Shown here: piece after piece, positions 1 to 5,930 of the stretch | How positions within the stretch are numbered: position 1 is the stretch's first letter | Layout of the letters: the number at the start of each line of letters is the position of its first letter | Source of the DNA: Christensenella sp. UBA7102 | Lineage (GTDB): Bacteria; Bacillota; Clostridia; Christensenellales; UBA1750 | Assembly (NCBI GenBank): GCA_002492415.1 | Contig: DKYK01000001.1 | Location: forward strand, 983 to 13,938 | Reading direction: 5' to 3' | Length of the DNA stretch: 12,956 nt | Notes under the pieces: generated by a model | Databases searched by the model: none | Told to the model about the DNA's origin: nothing | Seen by the model: only the letters and a program-made list of their open reading frames with translations | Program-made: the position numbers and the translations under genes

Positions 1-1286
1 TTGCCCAGATGGTCGATGTCGTCGCAGCGGCCGATGCCGTAGTTCAGGCCGATGCAGTAGCTCATGGAGGCCACCACGTCGTCCACATAGATGTGCTTGG
101 GGATCAGATTGTCGATGTTCTGGCGGATGGCGGCCTTGAGGTTCTCCTCGTCGGGATTCTCCTCCATCAGCGCGCGCAGCGTGGGCACGTGCACCTTTTC
201 GGTGATGCCCACCTGCTCGAGATCAAAGGAGAGGAAGGCCGAGGCGTCGGCAAAGTTGTTGCCCAGCACCTTGAGGTCCTTTAAGCCCTTTTCGGTCTCC
301 ACGCGCAGCACCACGCAGTTGATGCCGGCGTTCTGGATCTTATCGGCCATTTCGCGGGAAATGGTCTGCCCTTCGGCCACCATCACCTCGCCGGTGTCGG
401 GGTCCACCACGTTCTGCGCGGCAACCCCGCCCGCGATGCGCGCGGACAGCGCCAGCTTCTTGTTGAACTTATAGCGGCCCACCTTGGCAAGATCGTACCG
501 CTTGGGGTCAAAGAACAGGCCGTTGACCAGGGAGCTTGCGGTCTCCACGGTCGGGGGCTCGCCGGGGCGCAGTTTTTTGTAGACCTCCAGCAGGCCCGCG
601 TCCACGCTCTTTGCGGTGTCGCGCTCCAGGGTTGCCAGCAGGTGCTCCTCGCTGCCCAGCAGCTCGAGGATCTCGTTGTCGGTGCCGTAGCCCAGCGCGC
701 GCAGCAGCACGGTCATGGGCAGCTTGCGCGTGCGGTCGATGCGCACCCACATCACGTCGTTGGAGTCGGTCTCATACTCCAGCCACGCGCCCCTTCCGGG
801 GATGACGGTGGTGGCAAACAGGTTCTTGCCCGTCTTATCGATGGTCTTGGCATAGTAGACGCCGGGGGAACGCACCAGCTGCGAGACGATGACGCGCTCG
901 GCGCCGTTGATGATGAAGGTGCCCGAATCCGTCATCAGCGGGAAGTCTCCCATGAAGACCTCCTGCTCCTTGATCTCGCCCGTCTCCTTGTTCATCAGCC
1001 GCACGTTGACGCGCAGCGCGGTGGCGTAGGTGTAGTCGCGTTCCTTGCAGCGCTCCACCGTGTACTTGGGGGTGTCGTCGAGAGAATAATCGGTGAACTC
1101 CAGAACGAGATTTTCCGAAAAGTCGGTAATGGGAGAAATGTCTCTGAGCACCTCGCGGAGATCTTCCTTCAGAAAGCGTTCGTAAGAGTTCTTCTGCACC
1201 TCGATCAGATTGGGCATTTCCAGGACTTCTTCGATCTTGGAAAAACTCATTCGCGTGCGCTTTCCCATCTGAACCGCATGAACCAT
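1..1286 (-). CDS. rpoB: RNA polymerase beta subunit, N-terminal part (cut by window edge)
   Basis: Beta subunit of the core RNA polymerase. The visible 428 codons cover the N-terminus and the beta1/beta2 lobes. Reading the minus strand gives clear RpoB blocks: MPNLIEVQKNSYERFL, VFMGDFPLMTDSGTFIINGAE, RVIVSQLVRSPGVYY, RGAWLEYETDSNDVMWVRID, KLPMTVLLRALGYG, FFDPKRYDLAKVGRYKFNKKL, and DDIDHLG at the edge. DDIDHLG lies just before the rifampicin pocket, so no resistance-associated residues are visible. The ATG at 1286 is chosen because GAGGTGA, a 7-base match to the anti-Shine-Dalgarno sequence, lies 8 nt upstream, and because clostridial RpoB proteins begin MVH.VQ.GKRTRMS. An in-frame GTG at 1298 is too close to that site. 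No rplJ or rplL precedes it; the divergent neighbour is a permease gene. rpoC is expected to the left, outside the window. Confidence 0.98.
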   Translation of the reverse strand, partial: MVHAVQMGKRTRMSFSKIEEVLEMPNLIEVQKNSYERFLKEDLREVLRDISPITDFSENLVLEFTDYSLDDTPKYTVERCKERDYTYATALRVNVRLMNKETGEIKEQEVFMGDFPLMTDSGTFIINGAERVIVSQLVRSPGVYYAKTIDKTGKNLFATTVIPGRGAWLEYETDSNDVMWVRIDRTRKLPMTVLLRALGYGTDNEILELLGSEEHLLATLERDTAKSVDAGLLEVYKKLRPGEPPTVETASSLVNGLFFDPKRYDLAKVGRYKFNKKLALSARIAGGVAAQNVVDPDTGEVMVAEGQTISREMADKIQNAGINCVVLRVETEKGLKDLKVLGNNFADASAFLSFDLEQVGITEKVHVPTLRALMEENPDEENLKAAIRQNIDNLIPKHIYVDDVVASMSYCIGLNYGIGRCDDIDHLG

Positions 1287-1363
1287 GTAAGCACTCACCT
1301 CTCCTGATGTTTTGCGGCGGGACGTCGTCCTGCCCGGGGATCAGTCTGACCTGGCCCTGACTA

Positions 1364-1384
1364 TTTTTTCCAAACCGGAAAAAA
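1364..1384 (-). repeat. Perfect inverted repeat in the rpoB leader
   Basis: TTTTTTCC and GGAAAAAA (8 bp) flank a 5-nt loop. The element lies about 80 nt upstream of the rpoB start, inside the predicted leader. It is not followed by a U-run on the rpoB strand (TAGTCAGG follows), so it is not a classical terminator. It may be an RNA hairpin or a DNA-level element; the A/T-rich stem would be only moderately stable. Confidence 0.5.
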
Positions 1385-1477
1385 CAACTTGCATTTCCAG
1401 TCAAAACGTTGTACAATACTGCATATAGTCGGTCCGGTGGGCGATTGCGCGCACTTTACCGCATTATGCAGATTATA

Positions 1478-1506
1478 ATTTTACCATGCGCGTCCCCCAC
1501 CGTCAA
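1478..1506 (-). promoter_or_regulatory. sigma-A promoter of rpoB with extended -10
   Basis: On the minus strand, TTGACG (1501-1506) is followed after exactly 17 nt by TAAAAT (1478-1483). A TG one base before the -10 gives an extended -10 element. The predicted start is near 1471, leaving a leader of about 185 nt before rpoB. A second TATAAT (1472-1477) lies just downstream but has no matching -35. The leader holds the inverted repeat at 1364-1384. Inferred from sequence only. Confidence 0.75.
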
Positions 1507-1527
1507 TCAACGTGGGAGCTTTTTTTT
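1496..1527 (+). terminator. Weak terminator-like structure overlapping the rpoB -35 region
   Basis: CCCAC (1496-1500) can pair with GTGGG (1512-1516) around an 11-nt loop. AGC and eight T residues (1520-1527) follow. The polarity is plus, but no plus-strand gene lies upstream, because rpoB is on the other strand. If real, it would stop antisense transcription coming out of rpoB before the permease promoter. The stem is short, so this is a tentative call. Confidence 0.3.
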
Positions 1528-1569
1528 GCCCAAAAAGACGGCCGTTCTGTTAATAATTTGAAAACCCAC

Positions 1570-1599
1570 TTGACAGGCGCCCTCAAAATGTGATATTAG
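1570..1599 (+). promoter_or_regulatory. Probable sigma-A promoter of the permease gene
   Basis: A perfect TTGACA (1570-1575) is followed after 18 nt by TATTAG (1594-1599), which matches four of six -10 positions. The predicted start is near 1606, giving a leader of about 70 nt. The rest of the 1287-1642 intergenic region holds the rpoB promoter and leader on the opposite strand, so the two genes diverge from separate promoters about 65 bp apart. Confidence 0.5.
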
Positions 1600-1675
1600 G
1601 GTTTTATTTATGTTAAACTTTCATTAATAGCAACTCTCGTTCGTGTATAAGGCTGATTTAGGGGGAATGGAACCC

Positions 1676-2791
1676 ATGCGACAAATCGTGCTTCGCTTTC
1701 TTAAAAAGGAACCCGTGCTGTGCATCTCGGCGCTGTGCGCGCTGGTCTCCTGCTGCTTTGCGCCGCCATCGGCGGCCTATTTTTCCTATGTTGACTGGCG
1801 GGTGCTGGTGCTGCTGTTCTGCCTGATGGCGTCGGTCGCAGGGCTGTCGCGCGCAGGGCTGATGGAGCGGCTGTCGCACGAGCTGCTGCGCCGGGCGGGC
1901 ACGCAGCGGAGCCTTGCGTTGCTGCTGACGCTGCTGTGCTTTTTCTGCTCCATGGTGATGACCAACGACGTGACGCTGGTGGCTTTCGTGCCGCTGACGC
2001 TGCTGCTGCTCACGCGCGCGGGGCTGCCCCGCATGACCATACCGGTTGTGGCGTTGGAAACGGTGGCGGCAAACCTGGGCAGCGCGCTGACGCCCGTGGG
2101 CAACCCGCAGAACCTCTACCTCTATTCGGCCTACCGGATGACGCCCGGCGAATTCTTTTCAGTGACGGGGCCGCTGTGCGCAGTGTCGCTGCTGTTGTGC
2201 GTGCTGGCGGCTCTATTCGCGGGGGGCAAGGAGAAGGTCGCGGTTGCAGCCGGCTCCCCCGCAAAGCTGGACGGCAGACGCCTTGCGCTGCACGGCGCGC
2301 TGCTGCTGCTGAGCGTCGCCACGGTGTTCTCCTGGGTGGATTGGCGGGTGACGTTGGGCGCGACGGTGCTGTGCCTGCTGCTGTTTGACCGGGAGATCCT
2401 GCGCCGGGTGGACTATGCGCTGCTGGCCACGTTTGCGTGCTTTTTCCTGTTCTCGGGGAACCTTGCCTCGCTGCCGCCCGTGCGCGCGCTGCTGACGGCG
2501 TGGATGGAAAAGAGCGCGTTTTTCGCGTCGCTGCTGGCCAGCCAGGTGATTTCCAATGTGCCCGCGGCGCTGCTGCTTTCCCCCTTTACCGACAATGCCC
2601 GCGCCATGCTCCTGGGCACGGACGTGGGCGGTCTGGGCACGCTGGTGGCCTCGCTCGCCTCTCTGATCTCCTACAAATATTACGCCCGCAGCGAGGGTGC
2701 GAACAGCGGGCGCTACCTTGCGCACTTCACAGCGCTCAACCTGCTGCTCCTGCTTCCGCTCATCGCGCTGTCGCTGCTGTTGCTCGCCTGA
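1676..2791 (+). CDS. Anion permease of the ArsB/NhaD/CitM ion-transporter superfamily (YbiR-like)
   Basis: Polytopic inner-membrane protein of 371 residues, about 10-12 hydrophobic segments, close in size to E. coli YbiR. It shows the paired, pore-forming motifs expected of this superfamily. In the first half these are SMVMTNDVTLVAFVPLT (about 92-108) and LGSALTPVGNPQN (134-146). In the second half they are SQVISNVPAALLLSPF (289-304) and GTDVGGLGT (314-322). A short polar loop near 184-202 separates the halves. Substrate cannot be told: arsenite, citrate, other anions and Na+/H+ exchange all occur in the superfamily, and no arsR or arsenate reductase is adjacent. The ATG at 1676 is preferred because AGGGGG lies 10 nt upstream; an in-frame GTG at 1643 and an ATG at 1667 are poorly placed. 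It is monocistronic, with its own promoter and a terminator. Confidence 0.85.
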   Translation: MRQIVLRFLKKEPVLCISALCALVSCCFAPPSAAYFSYVDWRVLVLLFCLMASVAGLSRAGLMERLSHELLRRAGTQRSLALLLTLLCFFCSMVMTNDVTLVAFVPLTLLLLTRAGLPRMTIPVVALETVAANLGSALTPVGNPQNLYLYSAYRMTPGEFFSVTGPLCAVSLLLCVLAALFAGGKEKVAVAAGSPAKLDGRRLALHGALLLLSVATVFSWVDWRVTLGATVLCLLLFDREILRRVDYALLATFACFFLFSGNLASLPPVRALLTAWMEKSAFFASLLASQVISNVPAALLLSPFTDNARAMLLGTDVGGLGTLVASLASLISYKYYARSEGANSGRYLAHFTALNLLLLLPLIALSLLLLA

Positions 2792-2799
2792 TCGCCCGC

Positions 2800-2829
2800 T
2801 CCGACGCAGAAAAAGCGTCGGATTTTTTT
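2800..2829 (+). terminator. Rho-independent terminator of the permease gene
   Basis: TCCGACGC (2800-2807) pairs perfectly with GCGTCGGA (2815-2822) around a 7-nt A-rich loop, and seven T residues follow. It sits 9 nt after the permease stop codon. It separates the permease from the sigma-factor operon, which must therefore have its own promoter in 2830-2890. I could not recognise one there. Confidence 0.92.
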
Positions 2830-2903
2830 ATTCCCAAAAACCTCCCCGGCCGCTCAGGGGTCTAACAAGCGACCGGTCAGAAGAAAGGAGCTGAAAACGC
2901 CCG

Positions 2904-3404
2904 ATGACGGACGAGGAATTTACTCAGCGCATCACGGGGATGACGCAGACGCTCTTCCGCGTGTGCTACGCGCAGCTGCGGCAGGACTGCGATCGCGAGG
3001 ACGCGGTGCAGGAGACGCTGCGCAAGTGCTGGCAAAAGAGAGGCCAGCTGCGCGACGACCGCTATCTGCAAACCTGGGTCATCCGCGTGCTGCTCAACGA
3101 GTGCCACGACATTCAGCGGCGCGCCAAGCGTACCCAGCCCGTGGACGCGGTACCCGAGCGGTCCGTGACCCTGCAGCCCATGGCCCATACCCGCGTGCAC
3201 GACGCGCTGCTGCAGCTGGACGAGCGACTGCGCATGCCCATTGTGCTGCACTACATGGAGGGGTACTCGGTATCTGAGGTGGCCTGCGTGCTGCGCGTGC
3301 CGCAGGGCACGGTCAAAACCCGTCTGCGCCGCGGACGTGAGCAGCTCCGACAACTGCTTAACCAACAAAAACGGGAGGTGTACTTCAGTGAGACCCTTGG
3401 ATGA
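2904..3404 (+). CDS. ECF-family RNA polymerase sigma factor
   Basis: Small sigma-70-family protein (166 residues) with only regions 2 and 4, as expected of extracytoplasmic-function sigma factors. Region 2 spans about 13-72, with the core-binding, acidic segment DCDREDAVQETLRKCWQKR and the -10-reading helix DRYLQTWVIRVLLNECHD. Region 4 spans about 101-152; YSVSEVACVLRVPQGTVKTRLRRG is its helix-turn-helix for the -35. It should direct core polymerase to a small regulon, held inactive by the next gene product. AAAGGAG (2884-2890) lies 13 nt before the ATG, slightly far. Its stop codon overlaps the next gene by 17 nt, indicating translational coupling. The target promoters and the signal are unknown. 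No recognisable ECF-type autoregulatory promoter was seen in front of it. Confidence 0.93.
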   Translation: MTDEEFTQRITGMTQTLFRVCYAQLRQDCDREDAVQETLRKCWQKRGQLRDDRYLQTWVIRVLLNECHDIQRRAKRTQPVDAVPERSVTLQPMAHTRVHDALLQLDERLRMPIVLHYMEGYSVSEVACVLRVPQGTVKTRLRRGREQLRQLLNQQKREVYFSETLG

Positions 3405-4548
3405 ACTGCGCTCCGCGTTCCCGGAGCCCGACGAAAACTTCAAAGCCTGCATCCGTCGCACGCTGGACGACCTCTCCGTTCCGCCCGAAAGGAGAATCAT
3501 CCCGATGAAGCAGAAAAAATACGGAAGCAAGGCGCGCGTCGGCGCGCTCATCGCGGCAGCCACGCTGGTGCTGAGCACCATTGCAGCCGGCGCCGCGGCT
3601 ATACACTACAATGTGTTCGATTTTCTAAATCCCACCCTGGAGCAGCCGCTGCCCCAGGCCACCCAACTCATCCAGACCCCGCAGGCCACCGCGCAGGTGG
3701 AGATGAAGGCGCCCACAGCCGAGGATCCGGCAAGCACCAGCGCCGTCACCTTCTCGGTGCGCGAGGTGCTCTATGACGGCGTGAGCGTCAACGTCATTGT
3801 GGCCGCTACGCCGCAGGCCGACGACGTGCTGCTGCTGCCCGCGGACTCCGCTCCCGAATTCTCCGTCACCGATCTGGGTCTGGAAGGCACCCAGACCATC
3901 GCGGAATACGCCGCCGAGCATGGCAAGACGCGGCTGTACAGCCTGTCCATCATCGATCAGGGCACCCTGGACGGCACCGGGGGCCTGGTTGGCTCTCAGC
4001 AATTCCGCATGGAGCCCGACGGCACGCTGGTCATCCACGTCAGCAACGAACACGCTTCCATCGATCCCAGCGTGCCCGTCGAACTGGTCTGCACCTCCAT
4101 CCCCGTGGATGTGCAGACGGGCCATCGCGATGTGGACGCCATCGAGCGCGCCTCGCTCACCTTCGCGCTGAACAACACCGCCGATCTGCAGCAGCTCACC
4201 TTCAGCACCCCTACCGCCTATGAGCACGCCGGGGTGACCATCCAGTCGGTGGAGCTCAAGAGCACCGCGCTGGGCCTGTACTACACCATCCACTGCAAGG
4301 TGGACGACCAGCAGACCTTCGACGCGCTGGAGGGCGGCCTGTTCTTCTGGTTCCTCGACGAAAACGGCGCGCAGCTGCCCGGCGCGGCGGCCGCATCCAG
4401 CGGCTCGGTCGGCTGTCCCGACGAAAACGGCGAGTTCACACAGGAGGGCGCGCTGGCTCCCACCGAGACCCTGCCCGACTCCCTGATCATCGCTGCGGTC
4501 AACATCTGGGACGAAAAAACCATACTGGATACCCACACCGTCCGCTGA
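3388..4548 (+). CDS. Membrane-anchored probable anti-sigma factor with large extracellular domain
   Basis: A 386-residue protein coupled to the ECF sigma gene. It begins at GTG 3388, 7 nt after GGGAGGTG and inside the sigma gene's last codons. Residues 1-50 are cytoplasmic, with an amphipathic stretch (DELRSAFPEPDENFKACIRR) suited to binding sigma. There is no HxxxCxxC zinc-finger motif. A basic run (KQKKYGSKAR, 41-50) precedes a single membrane segment (about 51-72), giving a cytoplasm-in, outside-facing topology. The outer part (about 75-386) opens with a Pro/Gln/Thr-rich linker and continues as beta-rich sequence containing VTFSVREVLYDGVSVNVIV. This resembles the extracytoplasmic domains of ECF-linked DUF4179/DUF5643-type proteins by general layout, not by a search. 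The likely role is sensing a surface condition and releasing sigma. An alternative ATG at 3505 would remove the sigma-binding part. Confidence 0.8.
   Translation: MRPLDELRSAFPEPDENFKACIRRTLDDLSVPPERRIIPMKQKKYGSKARVGALIAAATLVLSTIAAGAAAIHYNVFDFLNPTLEQPLPQATQLIQTPQATAQVEMKAPTAEDPASTSAVTFSVREVLYDGVSVNVIVAATPQADDVLLLPADSAPEFSVTDLGLEGTQTIAEYAAEHGKTRLYSLSIIDQGTLDGTGGLVGSQQFRMEPDGTLVIHVSNEHASIDPSVPVELVCTSIPVDVQTGHRDVDAIERASLTFALNNTADLQQLTFSTPTAYEHAGVTIQSVELKSTALGLYYTIHCKVDDQQTFDALEGGLFFWFLDENGAQLPGAAAASSGSVGCPDENGEFTQEGALAPTETLPDSLIIAAVNIWDEKTILDTHTVR
3488..3507 (+). promoter_or_regulatory. Second ribosome-binding site and in-frame ATG inside the anti-sigma gene
   Basis: AAAGGAG (3488-3494) stands 10 nt before an in-frame ATG at 3505, codon 40 of the membrane protein and just before its basic stop-transfer flank. 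Translation from here would give a 347-residue membrane protein without the cytoplasmic tail. Either this is the only true start, or both forms are made. The GTG start has an equally good site, so the sequence does not decide between them. Confidence 0.5.
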
Positions 4549-4557
4549 CCGTTAAAG

Positions 4558-4602
4558 ACGGCGCGGCTCCTGCAAAAATGCGCAGGAACCGCGCCGTTTT
4601 TT
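4558..4602 (+). terminator. Strong terminator after the sigma/anti-sigma operon
   Basis: ACGGCGCGG and CCGCGCCGT (9 bp), then one C-A mismatch, then TCCTGC with GCAGGA (6 bp), closed by an 8-nt loop; the run of T ends at 4602. It lies 9 nt after the anti-sigma stop codon. The lipoprotein gene converges from the right, and on the minus strand the stem is followed by TCTTT, so it may act in both directions. The rest of 4549-4645 shows nothing else. Confidence 0.92.
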
Positions 4603-4645
4603 ATCTATCCAGCTTCCGTCGGCTCGTTAAGGAGAAGGCCGGGGA

Positions 4646-5833
4646 TTACGCGCCCGCCAGCGCGAGGGTGAGGGCCTCGACCTGCTCGCGCTTCCAGGTG
4701 TGGGAGCCCAGCGCGGACAATTCGTCGCCGGTGAGCAGGAAGCGGCTGCGCAGGCCGCCGCGGTCGGCCGTGGCATCCAGGTAGAGCCACTGGCCGTCGA
4801 TGAGGGCGCAGTTCCACATGTGGTTCTCGCCGTAATAGCTGCCGGTCACGTTGACGCAGGGAATGCCCGCCTTTTCCAGCAGCAGCTTCAGGGCGTGGGC
4901 ATAGCCGCCGCAGATGGCCGTGCCGTCGCGCAGCGCGCCCAGCGCCGTCTGCGATTCGTAAGGCATGCCGCTGCGGTCGGAATAATACCGCTGATCATAG
5001 CGCACGTTCATGATCACGTAGTCATAGAGCGCCTCGGCCTTCTGCCGCTGCGTCATGCCGGGGGTGACGACGCTGGCCACCACCTCATCCGCCAGCCGAC
5101 CGGCCTCGGCCAGCGCGTCCCGGCAATCGGCCAGTGTGTAGCCCATCGGCGCGCTGAAGGTGATCTGCGTGGCGTCGGCGCTCAGGCTGCACAGCACGAA
5201 GCCGCCGCCCGCCTGCTGCAGCGCGCGAGCCATCTCATCCGGGTCCAACGACGAGTCGGTGAGCCGTACGGACACCGGTTCCTCGCCAATGCTGCGCTCC
5301 GCCAACGCGATCAGCTCGCCCAATCCGCCCACCTCCGCGCCCGCGAAGCCCTCGGAGAACTGGCCCGTCTTATAGGGCATGTAGCGCACCGTGCAGGTCA
5401 GCTGTGCCTCCTCTGTCTCCGCCGTCAGGTCGTAGGCATAGCGCAGCTCTGGCAGGTCCGCCAGTATCTTGTAATACAGGTTCTTGACGTCCAGCGCGGG
5501 ATCGGAGAGCCCGGCTTCCGTGATGTCCATCTGCCGCGGCTGCTCCAGCGCCTGCATCGCGCGGACGAGCTCTGCGCGGATGTCGTCGGGCGAGAGCGCG
5601 CGCAGAGCCTGCTCGGGCATAGTTGTGGCGGGGGGCAGCAGCGAGGTCATTTCGGTGGTCTGCGGCGCGGGGTCCGGCGTCGGCTCCATCGCCGAATCAG
5701 TCTGCACCGGGACCGTGGGGGCGGGCGTAGCCGTCAGCTCCACCGTGGATGACGGCTGCGAGCAGCCCGCGGCCGTCAGCAGCAGCGCCGCCAGGCCCAG
5801 TGCGTATGCACTGCGTACAAACCGTGTGTTCAT
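4646..5833 (-). CDS. Transglutaminase-like cysteine-protease-fold lipoprotein
   Basis: A 395-residue exported lipoprotein. Residues 1-23 are a signal peptide (basic NTRFVR, then a hydrophobic core) ending in lipobox TAAGC, so Cys24 would be lipidated and anchored on the outer face of the membrane. A Pro/Thr-rich linker (about 25-75) follows, then a domain without clear identity (about 76-250). A transglutaminase-like domain (about 255-360) carries a complete triad: Cys308 in GTAICGGYAHALKLLLEKAGIPC's opening, His338 in GENHMWNCALIDGQWLYLDAT's opening, and Asp353 in LDAT. Members of this superfamily act as peptidases, amidases or crosslinkers on the cell wall or on surface proteins; which applies here is unknown. 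AGGAG lies 11 nt before the ATG. It has its own promoter and is monocistronic. It faces the sigma operon tail-to-tail. Confidence 0.88.
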   Translation of the reverse strand: MNTRFVRSAYALGLAALLLTAAGCSQPSSTVELTATPAPTVPVQTDSAMEPTPDPAPQTTEMTSLLPPATTMPEQALRALSPDDIRAELVRAMQALEQPRQMDITEAGLSDPALDVKNLYYKILADLPELRYAYDLTAETEEAQLTCTVRYMPYKTGQFSEGFAGAEVGGLGELIALAERSIGEEPVSVRLTDSSLDPDEMARALQQAGGGFVLCSLSADATQITFSAPMGYTLADCRDALAEAGRLADEVVASVVTPGMTQRQKAEALYDYVIMNVRYDQRYYSDRSGMPYESQTALGALRDGTAICGGYAHALKLLLEKAGIPCVNVTGSYYGENHMWNCALIDGQWLYLDATADRGGLRSRFLLTGDELSALGSHTWKREQVEALTLALAGA

Positions 5834-5892
5834 GGGAAGGTCATCTCCTGAAAGTGCTTATGATTTATAAACCTTTTTTCGGTTTGGCACCC

Positions 5893-5921
5893 ATCATAGC
5901 ACACGGTTTTACCCCTGTCAA
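5893..5921 (-). promoter_or_regulatory. Near-consensus sigma-A promoter of the lipoprotein gene
   Basis: TTGACA (5916-5921) and TATGAT (5893-5898) are separated by exactly 17 nt on the minus strand. The predicted start is near 5886. The transcript would then open with a small hairpin, AAACC pairing with GGTTT (5869-5885), which could protect its 5' end. The -35 lies only about 10 bp past the oleate hydratase stop codon, and no intrinsic terminator with a U-run is visible between the two genes. Confidence 0.85.
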
Positions 5922-5930
5922 CCGGGGCGC

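Noticed and set aside
4700..5752. 350-codon plus-strand frame opposite the lipoprotein
   Set aside because: It is an antisense shadow; the minus-strand gene has a signal peptide, catalytic triad, ribosome-binding site and promoter.
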